Positions 25,849 to 34,030 of a stretch of 64,000 nucleotides of DNA are shown here, piece after piece. Below the pieces are notes generated by a model. That model saw nothing but the letters and a program-made list of their open reading frames with translations. It was not told the origin of the DNA and did no database searches. The stretch is from JAJPXI01 sp051867655 (GTDB lineage Bacteria > Bacillota > Clostridia > Oscillospirales > Oscillospiraceae). Position 1 is the stretch's first letter. Every line of letters begins with the position of its first letter. Location: the NCBI GenBank assembly GCA_051867655.1, contig JBJDYV010000106.1, positions 1 through 64,000 of the forward strand, read 5' to 3'. The position numbers and the translations under genes are program-made.

Positions 25849-26811
25849 ATGAAAACGCTTGCCGATATCAAGAAGATCGCTGTTTTGGGCGCCGGCACCA
25901 TGGGCCCCGGCATCGCTCAGACTTACGCCATGGGCGGCTACGAGGTCACCATGTGGACCCGCAGCGAGTCCACCCGCGAGAAGGCCAAGGCCGCTCTGCA
26001 CAACAGCCTGGTGACCTTCGCCGAGGAAGGCGTCATCGCCAAGGAAGATGTGGAGACCATCTATGGCCGCGTCAGCTTCGCTCTGACCGTTCCCGAGTGC
26101 GTCGAGGGCGCTCAGTTCATCCAGGAGACCATCGTGGAGAACAAGGACGCCAAGATCGAGCTGTACAACCAGCTGGCTGAGATCGTCCCCTCCGACGTCA
26201 TCATCGCCTCCAACACCTCCGCTCTGAACATCTTTGAGATCGTCCCCGAGAAGCTGCTGCCCCAGCAGGTCATCGCCCACTGGTATGCTCCCCCGGCGCT
26301 GATCCCCCTGGTTGAGGTCGTCAAGAGCGAGCAGGCTCCCGAGGAGTTCGGCACCATCACCAAGGCTCTGCTGGAGAAGTGCGGCAAGACCGCCGTTCTT
26401 ATGAAGAAGTTCGTCCGCGGCTACATCATCAACCGCCTGCAGCAGTGCATCCAGGGCGAGTGCTTCAACCTGATCGACAACGGCTACTGCGACGCGCAGG
26501 CCATCGACGACGCCTGCAAGGCCTCCTTCATTCCCCGCGCCATGGTCCTGGGCATCATGAAGCGCATCGACTTCGGCGGCATCGACATGACCGCCAACAA
26601 CATCAAGAACAAGAGCTACACCTTCCCCAACTACGACACCATGCCCGCCTGCATGCAGGAGCACCTGGACAAGGGCGAGCTGGGTCTGAAGAGCGGCAAG
26701 GGCTTCTATGACTACACCGGCAAGGACACCAGCGAGATCACCGCTCACCGCGACAAGCAGCTGTTCGAGGTCTTCAAGCTGGCCAAGAAGTTCATGGCCG
26801 ACCCCGTCTGA
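25849..26811 (+). CDS. 3-hydroxyacyl-CoA dehydrogenase family protein
   Basis: 320 residues. The N-terminal Rossmann domain binds NAD(P) (VLGAGTMGPGIAQTYA). The catalytic His-Glu pair is kept with normal spacing (HWYAPPALIPLVEVV, as HFFNPxxxxxLVE in the family), and GYIINRLQQ supplies the usual asparagine. The AP in place of the NP motif suggests a relative of 3-hydroxybutyryl-CoA dehydrogenase with another substrate, such as a hydroxy acid. GCT- and GTC-rich codon use differs from neighbours and fits high expression. It is alone, behind a MerR-type promoter. Confidence 0.88.
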   Translation: MKTLADIKKIAVLGAGTMGPGIAQTYAMGGYEVTMWTRSESTREKAKAALHNSLVTFAEEGVIAKEDVETIYGRVSFALTVPECVEGAQFIQETIVENKDAKIELYNQLAEIVPSDVIIASNTSALNIFEIVPEKLLPQQVIAHWYAPPALIPLVEVVKSEQAPEEFGTITKALLEKCGKTAVLMKKFVRGYIINRLQQCIQGECFNLIDNGYCDAQAIDDACKASFIPRAMVLGIMKRIDFGGIDMTANNIKNKSYTFPNYDTMPACMQEHLDKGELGLKSGKGFYDYTGKDTSEITAHRDKQLFEVFKLAKKFMADPV

Positions 26812-26817
26812 TACTAT

Positions 26818-26954
26818 TTTTTGATTAAAATTTTTAATCAAAAATTCCGCGTGCTGCGCACGCTCGCATCGTGCAACTGCACGATGCTCCGTCTCATAAG
26901 AATTTGACGGGCTTCGCCCTATAAAAACCCTTTTAAAGGTTTTTATCAAATTCT
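26818..26954 (+). repeat. Structured intergenic repeat, copy B
   Basis: An 11-bp AT hairpin (26818-26844), CCGCGTGC followed by a GC hairpin (26866-26887), the linker CCGTCTCATAA, and an outer stem AGAATTTGA/TCAAATTCT (26899-26907 with 26946-26954) enclosing a GGGC-TTC-GCCC hairpin and an AAAAACC/GGTTTTT hairpin. It is laid out like copy A at 14313-14437, with compensated stem changes. Confidence 0.75.
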
Positions 26955-26980
26955 ATTATAATCACATAAATAAAACGAAC

Positions 26981-27019
26981 AAAAAGCTCCCTTCCGGGTG
27001 ACCGGGAGGGAGCTTTTTT
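26981..27019 (+). terminator. Terminator of the dehydrogenase transcript
   Basis: AAAGCTCCCT and AGGGAGCTTT arms around a C/G-rich inner stem, followed by seven T residues. Confidence 0.85.
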
Positions 27020-27148
27020 GCGTTGAAAAGATTTCTAATTTATGGCAGCATAAGCAGCTTTTATTTGACGCAGAAATTAAAGTTGGTGTATCTTAATAAA
27101 AGAGTCGCACTCCGCATGCGAAATTTTGGTGAAAAAGGAGAGATTACC

Positions 27149-29374
27149 GTGAAGAAAATCGTAAAGCGATCCCTGGCCCTCTGTTTGTGCTCGGTTCTGC
27201 TGGTCGGGGGCATCGGCGCCTTCCCGGCGTCCGCCGCGGCCGGGGAGGGATCCGGCACGGATTTCAGCAGCAAGTGGGAATACAAGGTGGACGAGAGCGG
27301 CGTGGGCTATTACGCGCTGGATGTGGTCTACTGTGAAAATCCTGTGGACCCCGCGCTGCAGCACATGGTCATCTATGCCCCCGCGGCCTACATGACCCAA
27401 GGGGATGACGGTTCGATCGCGGTGAACCCCGACGGCAGGATCGTCAGCTCCACCGGCGTGGTGTATACCGCCCGGACCGCCCCCATCCTGTACCACAACA
27501 CCAGCGGCGGTTACTCCTCCTCCTCGATCCAGCCCGTGAATCTCGAATATCTCCGGGAGGGCTATGTCCATGTCAGCATTCAGACCCGCGGCAAGGAGAG
27601 CACGAACGCCGCCGGCGAGTTCATCGGCCAGTTCCCGGCCCTTATGGTCGATCTGAAGGCGGGCATCCGCTTCCTGAAGGCCCACGACGATGTGCTGCCC
27701 GGCAATTCCGAGCGCATCGTCTCCCGCGGCTACAGCTCCGGCGGCGCTGTGTCCGCCATGCTGGGCGCCTCCGGCAACTCCCCGATTTTTGAACGCTATC
27801 TGAAGGAGATCGGCGCCGCCGACGCCGCCGACGATATTTTTATCGCCCTGGCCTCCGCCCCCATCACCAACCTGAGCTCCGCGGACGCCTCCTACGAGTG
27901 GTATCAGTACGCCAATGAGACCTACTCCCTGTTCAACGCCATGGCGTTTGACCGGGAAGGGAATGACATCAGCGACATCTTCCCGGTGGGAATGAGCAAC
28001 AAGTACACCCTGGGCAGCAACATCCTGGGCGGCGCGCACGAGGACGAACTGTCCACCCTGCTGTATGACTGGTATGTGGCCTATGTGCAGGGCCTGGGCT
28101 TCGACCTGGGCGACGACGGCCGCAGCGGCGCGTACTATGAGGGCTTCGCGCAGATCTATTCCGACGCGCTGACCGAGTTCGTCGCCCGCTACGACGAGCT
28201 GAAGGGCTTGCTGGTCAACCAGAGGAACCCCGTTGCGCCTGAGACGGCGGAGGACTACCTGAAGAGCCTGGGCGAGGGCTGGTTCACCTATGACAAGGAG
28301 ACCGGAAAGGTCACCATCAACAGCCTGGACGACGTGATCGTGAACCACATCGCCCGCAAGAAGATGTGCCCCAGCCTGGACTCCTACAACTACAAGAGCA
28401 ATGAAAACGACGCCTTCAAGGCCGCCGACGGCACGACGCTGCACTTCAGCCCCGTGGTCCGGGACGCCCTGAAGACCCTGCTGGACAACGCCGACCAGTA
28501 CGGCTGGACGGAAGACGAGCTGCAGTACATCACGGACCTGTACAACGACTACGCGGCGGGCGTCACCGACGAGGCTGCCGAGATGCTGGAGATCATGAGC
28601 CCCATCAACTACGTGGTGGGCAAGGAGGGCTATGAGGCCACCATCGCCCCCTACTGGCGTCTGCGCGTGGGCTCCGAGGACGGCGACCACGGTGCCCCGG
28701 CCGCGTGGCTGATCGCCCAGGGCCTGGAGAAGTACACCGACGCGGATGTCTCCGTCGGCATCGCCTGGGGCATGGGCCACAGCCTCTCCGAGCTGACCGA
28801 GCAGGATCTGTATGATTACATTGCCGGTATCATGGTCAAGGAAGACCAGCTCCCCGTGGTGAAGTCCAGCTTTGACGACGTGTCTGCCAACGACTGGTAT
28901 TTTGACGCCGTGGAGTATGTGAACGCCCAGGGCCTGATGGGCGGCACCGGCGGAAACCGGTTTGCCCCGAAGGAGAACACCAGCCGCGCCATGCTGATGA
29001 CCATCCTGGCCCGTCTGGACGGCGTGGACACCGCCGGCGGCGCCACCTGGTATGAAAAGGGCACGGCCTGGGCCGTGGAGAACAAGGTATCCGACGGCAC
29101 CAACCCGGAGGGAACGATCACGCGGCAGGAGATCGTGACCATGCTGTGGCGCTATGCCCAGAGCAAGGGCTATGACGTCAGCGTGGGCGAGGACACCAAC
29201 ATCCTCAGCTACGATGACGCGCTTGCCGTGGGAGAATGGGCCATTCCCGCCATGCAGTGGGCCTGCGGCGCGGGCATCGTGCAGGGCAGCGGCGGCAGAC
29301 TGAATCCGGGGGCTGCGGCCTCCCGGGCGGAGATCGCCGTTATGCTGATGCGGTTTTGCGAAACGATCAAATAA
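27149..29374 (+). CDS. S-layer-anchored tannase-like esterase
   Basis: 741 residues from a GTG at 27149 with AAAAAGGAG upstream; the signal peptide (VKKIVKRSLALCLCS to PASA) confirms this start over longer readings. Residues about 45-600 form an alpha/beta hydrolase with nucleophile GYSSGG, resembling the subtype B tannase family that hydrolyses gallate esters; candidate acid and base lie in GSEDGDHGAPA and GMGHSL. Three SLH repeats at the C-terminus (starting FDDVSANDWYFDAVEY) bind the cell-wall polymer. It should act at the cell surface on plant phenolic or related esters. The catalytic triad was assigned by position only. Confidence 0.8.
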   Translation: MKKIVKRSLALCLCSVLLVGGIGAFPASAAAGEGSGTDFSSKWEYKVDESGVGYYALDVVYCENPVDPALQHMVIYAPAAYMTQGDDGSIAVNPDGRIVSSTGVVYTARTAPILYHNTSGGYSSSSIQPVNLEYLREGYVHVSIQTRGKESTNAAGEFIGQFPALMVDLKAGIRFLKAHDDVLPGNSERIVSRGYSSGGAVSAMLGASGNSPIFERYLKEIGAADAADDIFIALASAPITNLSSADASYEWYQYANETYSLFNAMAFDREGNDISDIFPVGMSNKYTLGSNILGGAHEDELSTLLYDWYVAYVQGLGFDLGDDGRSGAYYEGFAQIYSDALTEFVARYDELKGLLVNQRNPVAPETAEDYLKSLGEGWFTYDKETGKVTINSLDDVIVNHIARKKMCPSLDSYNYKSNENDAFKAADGTTLHFSPVVRDALKTLLDNADQYGWTEDELQYITDLYNDYAAGVTDEAAEMLEIMSPINYVVGKEGYEATIAPYWRLRVGSEDGDHGAPAAWLIAQGLEKYTDADVSVGIAWGMGHSLSELTEQDLYDYIAGIMVKEDQLPVVKSSFDDVSANDWYFDAVEYVNAQGLMGGTGGNRFAPKENTSRAMLMTILARLDGVDTAGGATWYEKGTAWAVENKVSDGTNPEGTITRQEIVTMLWRYAQSKGYDVSVGEDTNILSYDDALAVGEWAIPAMQWACGAGIVQGSGGRLNPGAAASRAEIAVMLMRFCETIK

Positions 29375-29390
29375 ATCGTAAAATGAAAAG

Positions 29391-29413
29391 GGCCGCTGCG
29401 ATTCGCAGCGGCC
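29391..29413 (+). terminator. Terminator of the SLH esterase gene
   Basis: A perfect 10-bp stem GGCCGCTGCG with loop ATT, followed by TTTT. Confidence 0.85.
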
Positions 29414-29426
29414 TTTTCCCGTGCTT

Positions 29427-29703
29427 TCAGCGGGCCAGGAGCTTCAGAAGGATGGTGAAGACGCCCAGGACCAGCAGCACGGCGCCCACCACCCGGTTCA
29501 GCTTTTTGATCTCGCACCGGTTGGCGAACTTCGCCGACAGAACCGCGCCGATCAGGCAGGCGGCCACCACCACCGCCATGGGCAGGGGTGGAGTTGAGCG
29601 CCCATGGAGATGTGGCTGACCGTGCCCGTCAGGGCCACGATGGACATCCCGCCAGGCCGGTCACCACGCCCGCGCCTGCCAGAATATAGATGAGATCCAG
29701 CAT
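29427..29703 (-). pseudogene. Remnant of a TauE/SafE-type sulfite exporter
   Basis: The start MLDLIYILAGAGVVTGLAG, with GGAGG ahead of the ATG, and the end VVGAVLLVLGVFTILLKLLA fit a TauE/SafE membrane protein, but only about 90 of the usual 250 codons remain. The frame is broken near 29589 and near 29648, with middle pieces (VALTGTVSHI, AVVVAACLIGAVLSAKFA) left between, so internal deletions are likely. It lies just before the element-interrupted spoVT. Confidence 0.65.
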
Positions 29704-29869
29704 CCGGTTCCTCCTTGCACACAGCCGCTTTCGGTCGGCAGATGAGTCATTGTTCCGCCTCTTTCGCTCGCAATGAAAACTTTTGCCATTTTAACACAAG
29801 CGGGAAAGATAACAACAATTGCGGAAAAACCGGGAAATCCCGCTGCCAAATGAAACCAACTTGTGCCCG

Positions 29870-29898
29870 GAATAGGGAAAAGAAACCTGCGGATACTA
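29870..29898 (+). promoter_or_regulatory. Possible sigma-G promoter of spoVT
   Basis: GAATA-N17-GATACTA resembles the forespore sigma-G consensus (GHATR, then CATNNTA). spoVT is a sigma-G gene in Bacillus subtilis. The site lies about 40 bases before the spoVT ATG, which has GCAGGAGG in front. Confidence 0.45.
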
Positions 29899-29939
29899 TC
29901 CTTGTCAGAAAAAGAACACCGCAGGAGGAATTTAAAAAT

Positions 29940-30122
29940 ATGAAAGCCACTGGCATCGTCAGACGCATTGATGACCTCGGCCGCGTGGTGATCCCCAAAG
30001 AGATCCGCCGCACCATGCGCATCCGCGAGGGCGACCCGTCACGGATGACATTGGCATGGTGGGAGATATTCTGCTTCGGGATGCTGGATCTTGCCAAGCG
30101 ACGGGGGTGGAGTAGTACATAA
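29940..30122 (+). pseudogene. spoVT: 5' part of spoVT, cut by the integrated element
   Basis: Codons 1-33 (MKATGIVRRIDDLGRVVIPK onward to RIREGDP) are the start of SpoVT, an AbrB-type DNA-binding regulator of forespore genes. After GDP the frame enters element DNA and runs 27 foreign codons to a stop at 30120-30122. The remaining codons of spoVT are at 59948-60400, in the same phase. The fragment lacks part of the AbrB fold and the whole C-terminal GAF-like domain, so it should be inactive while the element is in place. Confidence 0.93.
30030..30038 (+). repeat. attL core
   Basis: GGCGACCCG, identical to 59948-59956. On the element side it is followed, after 5 bases, by GATGACATTGGCAT (30044-30057), the inverted partner of ATGCCAATGTTATC at the other end (13 of 14 positions). 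Confidence 0.88.
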
Positions 30123-30127
30123 CGGCG

Positions 30128-30168
30128 AGACGGCCCGGCTCATGTCATTTGCATGAGCCGGGCCGTCT
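30128..30168 (+). terminator. Strong terminator at the left end of the element
   Basis: A 17-bp stem (AGACGGCCCGGCTCATG and complement) with a 7-base loop, then TTTT. In the integrated state it stops the truncated spoVT message; in the circular form it would follow the recombinase gene. Confidence 0.85.
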
Positions 30169-30169
30169 T

Positions 30170-30445
30170 TTACCACCAATATCCGGAATGCTTTGGCGTT
30201 TTTGCATCCTTTGCTTTTGCGTGATCCCGTTTTCCCAGAAGCTCGTCCTCTCGGGATATGGTCGGATCGTACCAGTCTGCTTTTGCGTTTGCCCACTCCA
30301 GCCATTCAGAAATATCTTCATTCGGGTGGGCAGCTTCATACGCTGATATGTAGCTGCGGATCTTACAGGCGGTATCGTAGTCTTCAGCGATATTGGCCAG
30401 CGCGAGGGTGCGGTCGACCTCCGTATTATACCGCTTGCGGCGTTC
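30170..30445 (-). pseudogene. Detached C-terminal tail of the two-repeat HTH protein
   Basis: In the same frame as the gene to its right and separated from it only by the TAA at 30446-30448. About 91 codons continue with acidic, helical protein (ERRKRYNTEVDRTLALANIA and onward) and end WW-stop. The run of good coding sequence after the stop suggests a recent nonsense mutation. Confidence 0.6.
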
Positions 30446-31933
30446 TTACTTTCTGTGCTCTTCTTCCTTACGTTTGCGTTCAGCCTCTTCCCGCGCAAGC
30501 CGCTGCTGTCTCAATACCTCAGCCGCCGCGTAGAGTTCCAGCATCATATTGCCCAAACGGTCTTCCAACTGATATGTTTTACAGTCGCGGAAGCTTTTTT
30601 GATTGTTGATCGTGAGACAAAGGCGACCATTGTATTGATAGTCGTACTTGCGGATCTGGGGCTTTGATGCATAGGAATACTTCCGGCGCTTTTCTTCGTA
30701 TTCTAAAAGTTGACGGTTTTCCTCTTTTGTTGGGATGTGATCGATCTTATCCTGTGACTCAGAGAAAGAAACACTAACAGTTTCCCCGTTAATAACAAAC
30801 TCCAGGTTATCCGTAAGCTTGCAGCCCAACGGTTCCATTGCTTTGATCAGAGCATCTATGATGCGGCAGGCGCGCGGAATAGAAGTGTCAGATATCGTGT
30901 TCGCCAAAAGCGGGGGTGCTGGTGCATTGCGCGGACGCCATCTGTCATTGGCATTGCGTTTTTCTTGCTTTTTCCATTCCGTAATTACCTTTCGATGGGC
31001 AATGATTTTGGAATGCATGCGTTTATTTTCATCCGGCAGAAGGATTTGTGCCGCAACAGCCATCACAACAGCGCGATCTTCGTCCCCCAGGAACTCAAGA
31101 ACATTTTGATTTGTTTCAGATGGAGGGGTATAGCCTGTTTGCATACCGATTTTGGTTGCGCCTTTGGTGCTGTTGGGCAGCGGTGTTTTAACAACAGGCT
31201 TTCCAGCCCGGAGCTTTGCCCAATATCCCGGCGGCGGAGTTGGGATCTCGAGCGATTTGCACACCTTATGGATGGCAACGTCTGACACTTTGTATTTCTT
31301 TGCGACCTCTGTCACCGGGGCGGCCCAGACCTCCTTGTAGAGTGTTTCCCGGTCATAGACATTGTAGGTCTGCCCACATTGTTTGATGGTTTCTGGTTCC
31401 TGAACTGGTTCCGCCGCCGCTTCAACTTTCTGCGTCTCGTTTGGTAGTTGTTGTTCCTGTACTGCAGGTGCCGATACAGAGGGTTCCTGCACCTTTTCCT
31501 GTTGATCAGGAAGTTTCTTTTTGGGAGCAGGTCCCGGTTTAGGCTTCTTCTCCTTGGGCAAAGAGAATTCCTTCACGAGCGAAACAACTTCATCAAACGG
31601 TTCTTCCAGCGCAGTCTTTTCCACAGGTTTTCCAAAGCTTATTTTTGTCCAATATCCGGACGGCGGAATTGGAATGTTAGCATCTTTAATTTGCTTTAGA
31701 AACTGCGAATAGGGAATATCATACTTCTTTGCTGTTCCGGCGGCGGAGATTTCCCAGATTTCATCATATAGCTGCTTACGTGTCAATTGAACGACAGTCA
31801 TTTGCACAGTTGGCACCTCCTCTCTTTTTGAAACTTGGACTGCCTGACTTTGCGGGGGAATGACTTCCTCTGCGGTAAGTGTATCGGGTTTCGTATCTTC
31901 ATCGTTTTCCGTTATGGAAGTCTGGGTTTCCAA
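30446..31933 (-). CDS. Protein with two HTH-like repeats, function unknown
   Basis: Up to 495 residues. Two related blocks of about 53 residues (near 51-103 and 194-247) share LYDEIW/LYKEVW, AKKY and the ending PPGYWxKxxxGKPV, which looks like a duplicated DNA-binding helix-turn-helix module. A proline/lysine-rich linker joins them, and the C-terminus is a charged coiled coil (EEAERKRKEEEHRK). The start is uncertain: GTG at 31807 is best placed behind GAGGAGG, while the frame is open to a TTG at 31933. An in-frame TAA probably removed about 91 C-terminal residues. It may regulate or replicate the element. Confidence 0.65.
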   Translation of the reverse strand: METQTSITENDEDTKPDTLTAEEVIPPQSQAVQVSKREEVPTVQMTVVQLTRKQLYDEIWEISAAGTAKKYDIPYSQFLKQIKDANIPIPPSGYWTKISFGKPVEKTALEEPFDEVVSLVKEFSLPKEKKPKPGPAPKKKLPDQQEKVQEPSVSAPAVQEQQLPNETQKVEAAAEPVQEPETIKQCGQTYNVYDRETLYKEVWAAPVTEVAKKYKVSDVAIHKVCKSLEIPTPPPGYWAKLRAGKPVVKTPLPNSTKGATKIGMQTGYTPPSETNQNVLEFLGDEDRAVVMAVAAQILLPDENKRMHSKIIAHRKVITEWKKQEKRNANDRWRPRNAPAPPLLANTISDTSIPRACRIIDALIKAMEPLGCKLTDNLEFVINGETVSVSFSESQDKIDHIPTKEENRQLLEYEEKRRKYSYASKPQIRKYDYQYNGRLCLTINNQKSFRDCKTYQLEDRLGNMMLELYAAAEVLRQQRLAREEAERKRKEEEHRK

Positions 31934-31971
31934 TGGCTTTCCGATGAGCGCATAAAACTGTTTGATCCCTC

Positions 31972-32298
31972 CTATTCTTCTTTTTCGCTTAATAGAAAAA
32001 CCAGGTCCCGCTTCAAGTCCTCAAATTGAGAGATGATCGTGCTCAGATTCTTTTCGATCCCTTCCACCTGGACTTCATTGATCTTGCCGTGGTTATACGC
32101 GATCAATCGTTCCGGAATAATCGAGTAAGTCCAGCTCTCACGGTAAGTATCTTCGTTCTTGATTGCAAATCCGATTGGCAGTACATTGTTTCTCATGCCC
32201 AGGGTCAGGATGTTTGGTGATATCCCGAGATAATCCGCCGCGATTTTGATTGTGATCTTGGGCATTGCTCTGATTTCGTCATCTGTATACTTTCCCAT
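31972..32298 (-). CDS. Small HTH protein, excisionase-like
   Basis: 108 residues. MPKITIKIAADYLGISPNIL is a helix-turn-helix start like those of excisionases and small element regulators, and the C-terminal half is an amphipathic helix (IEKNLSTIISQFEDLKRDLV). GGAGGAGG precedes the ATG. It lies 38 bases before the two-repeat HTH gene and points the same way. It could be the directionality factor for the serine recombinase or a repressor; the sequence alone does not decide. Confidence 0.6.
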   Translation of the reverse strand: MGKYTDDEIRAMPKITIKIAADYLGISPNILTLGMRNNVLPIGFAIKNEDTYRESWTYSIIPERLIAYNHGKINEVQVEGIEKNLSTIISQFEDLKRDLVFLLSEKEE

Positions 32299-32331
32299 GC
32301 GTTCACCTCCTCCCGTAAGTTATTTTTTATA

Positions 32332-32346
32332 GGCAAGTGACTTGCC
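32332..32346. promoter_or_regulatory. Palindrome before the small HTH gene
   Basis: GGCAAG-TGA-CTTGCC, located about 35 bases upstream of the excisionase-like gene between two divergent genes; a likely operator. Confidence 0.45.
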
Positions 32347-32521
32347 ATTGCTGCTTTTATTGTACAGATCCTGTGTCAATTTAGCAAGATTTTACCAAAG
32401 CACCTTTTTCTTCCTGCCACTAAACTTTTAAGAATATAATAAAATATTGAAAGTATACTTCGAATAATTCTTGACTATAATGAAACTAAGCGATAGAATA
32501 CAGACAAAGGCAGGTGTCATT

Positions 32522-33970
32522 ATGGCCATTACAAGCAAGGAAGGCATTTTGAAGGTGCTGACCGCCTATAACCCCTGGTGGAAAACGGGCACGATCAATC
32601 CAAAAATGTTAAAGACATATAAGCGGTTTGCGTTCCATGAAGCGATGAAGCGGCTGGAGCAAACGGATATTCGACGCACTGTTATCTTGACTGGTACCCG
32701 GCGGGTCGGAAAAACCACGATTCAATACCAGATGATCGAGGCGTTGCTTTCCAAAGGGGTCGCGCCGCAAAAAATCGTGTATATCTCCATGGATCATCCC
32801 ATGCTGAAGCTGAGTGGGTTTCAGGATATTCTGGAGTGCTACCATGAAAATGTCTACGCCGAGCAGGATGTGTATTACTTCTTTGACGAAGTGCAGTACG
32901 CCCAGGATTGGGACAAGTGGCTGAAAACCATCTATGATATGCAGCCGGATACCCAGGTTGTGGCCACAGGCTCCGCCAGCCCGGCGCTGATGAAGGGCAA
33001 TCAGGAGAGCGGAGCCGGCCGCTGGTCGGTGATCCAGGTGCCGACCATGTCCTTTTATGAGTACTGCGAGCTTCTGGGAATCGACCGCCCGCAGCTTCCC
33101 GAGAGACTGAAGATCACCACGCTGCTGCGTATGACCCAACAGGAGCGCACGCAGATCATGCTGCAGCTTTCCAAGGTGCAAAACCACTTCAACCGTTACC
33201 TGCAAGTCGGCGGATTCCCGGAGCTGGCCTTGGCGGACAATGACATCATGGCCCAGCAGATCATGCGGGAGGATGTGGTCGATAAGGTGCTGAAGCGGGA
33301 CCTCCCGTCGCTGTACAACATCCGAAACGCCACGGAGATGGAGCGCATCTTCCTGTATCTCTGCAATGTGTCCTCCGAAATCGTGTCCATCGAGGCCATT
33401 GCCAAAGAACTCAACGGCGTGTCCCGCCCCACGGTGGAGAACTATATTCAATACCTGGAGAGCGCAAATCTGATCTATCAGAGCTGGCCTGTGGATATGG
33501 CCGGTAAGAAAGTGCTGAAGGCCAGGCCCAAGATCTATATCGCGGACGCCGCCATCCGCAACGCGGTGCTGATGGACGACTCGCTGCTTACCGATCCGGT
33601 GGAGATGGGGAAAATCGTGGAGACCGCGGTCTATAAGCATGTGGCCGCGTTCTATTACCAGCAGGCCACATCGGTGGGATACTTCCGGGGCGGTAAGAAG
33701 GGGAAAGAGATCGACATTGTGGTGGACTATCCCAACACAAAGAATATTTTGATCGAAGTTAAGTACCGGGCGGGCGCGCCCATTGCGGACGACGACGCCA
33801 TCGCTGAGCTGTGCGGGGAGGCCTCTGCGGCAATCGTTGTAACCAAGAATCCCGGCGATTTCGGTGTCCACAACACAAAGTGCGGGAAAGACATGCTCCG
33901 TATTCCCGCGTTTGCGTTCCTGTATCTGCTGGGGCACGCGGAGAAGAATGGGTATAGAGGGATTGAGTGA
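32522..33970 (+). CDS. AAA ATPase with DUF4143 domain
   Basis: 482 residues from the ATG at 32522. The AAA_14 domain shows Walker A GTRRVGKTT and Walker B VYYFFDEVQ; a winged helix follows (SRPTVENYIQYLESANLI). The DUF4143 C-terminus holds KEIDIVVDYPN and LIEVKYR, the pattern of a PD-(D/E)xK nuclease fold. Such proteins are common passengers of gut-bacterial elements and genomic islands; a defence or DNA-repair role is suspected but not shown. A TATAAT at 32476-32481 is a probable -10, so upstream TTG/ATG starts are less likely. Confidence 0.8.
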   Translation: MAITSKEGILKVLTAYNPWWKTGTINPKMLKTYKRFAFHEAMKRLEQTDIRRTVILTGTRRVGKTTIQYQMIEALLSKGVAPQKIVYISMDHPMLKLSGFQDILECYHENVYAEQDVYYFFDEVQYAQDWDKWLKTIYDMQPDTQVVATGSASPALMKGNQESGAGRWSVIQVPTMSFYEYCELLGIDRPQLPERLKITTLLRMTQQERTQIMLQLSKVQNHFNRYLQVGGFPELALADNDIMAQQIMREDVVDKVLKRDLPSLYNIRNATEMERIFLYLCNVSSEIVSIEAIAKELNGVSRPTVENYIQYLESANLIYQSWPVDMAGKKVLKARPKIYIADAAIRNAVLMDDSLLTDPVEMGKIVETAVYKHVAAFYYQQATSVGYFRGGKKGKEIDIVVDYPNTKNILIEVKYRAGAPIADDDAIAELCGEASAAIVVTKNPGDFGVHNTKCGKDMLRIPAFAFLYLLGHAEKNGYRGIE

Positions 33971-34030
33971 GATTGCCATGTCAATAACAGCAATAAATGA
34001 GAAAGTTTGTAAAAGCGGAGGAGTTACTTT

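Noticed and set aside
29940..30122. An independent 60-codon AbrB-type antitoxin gene
   Set aside because: The first 33 codons are SpoVT and the rest is element end sequence; no toxin gene is adjacent and the missing part of SpoVT is found at the other boundary.
30446..30448. TAA recoding as a sense codon (two genes of the element have good coding sequence after a TAA)
   Set aside because: Other genes in the window end normally at TAA, including trpB, and the two cases are better explained by nonsense mutations in a decaying element.
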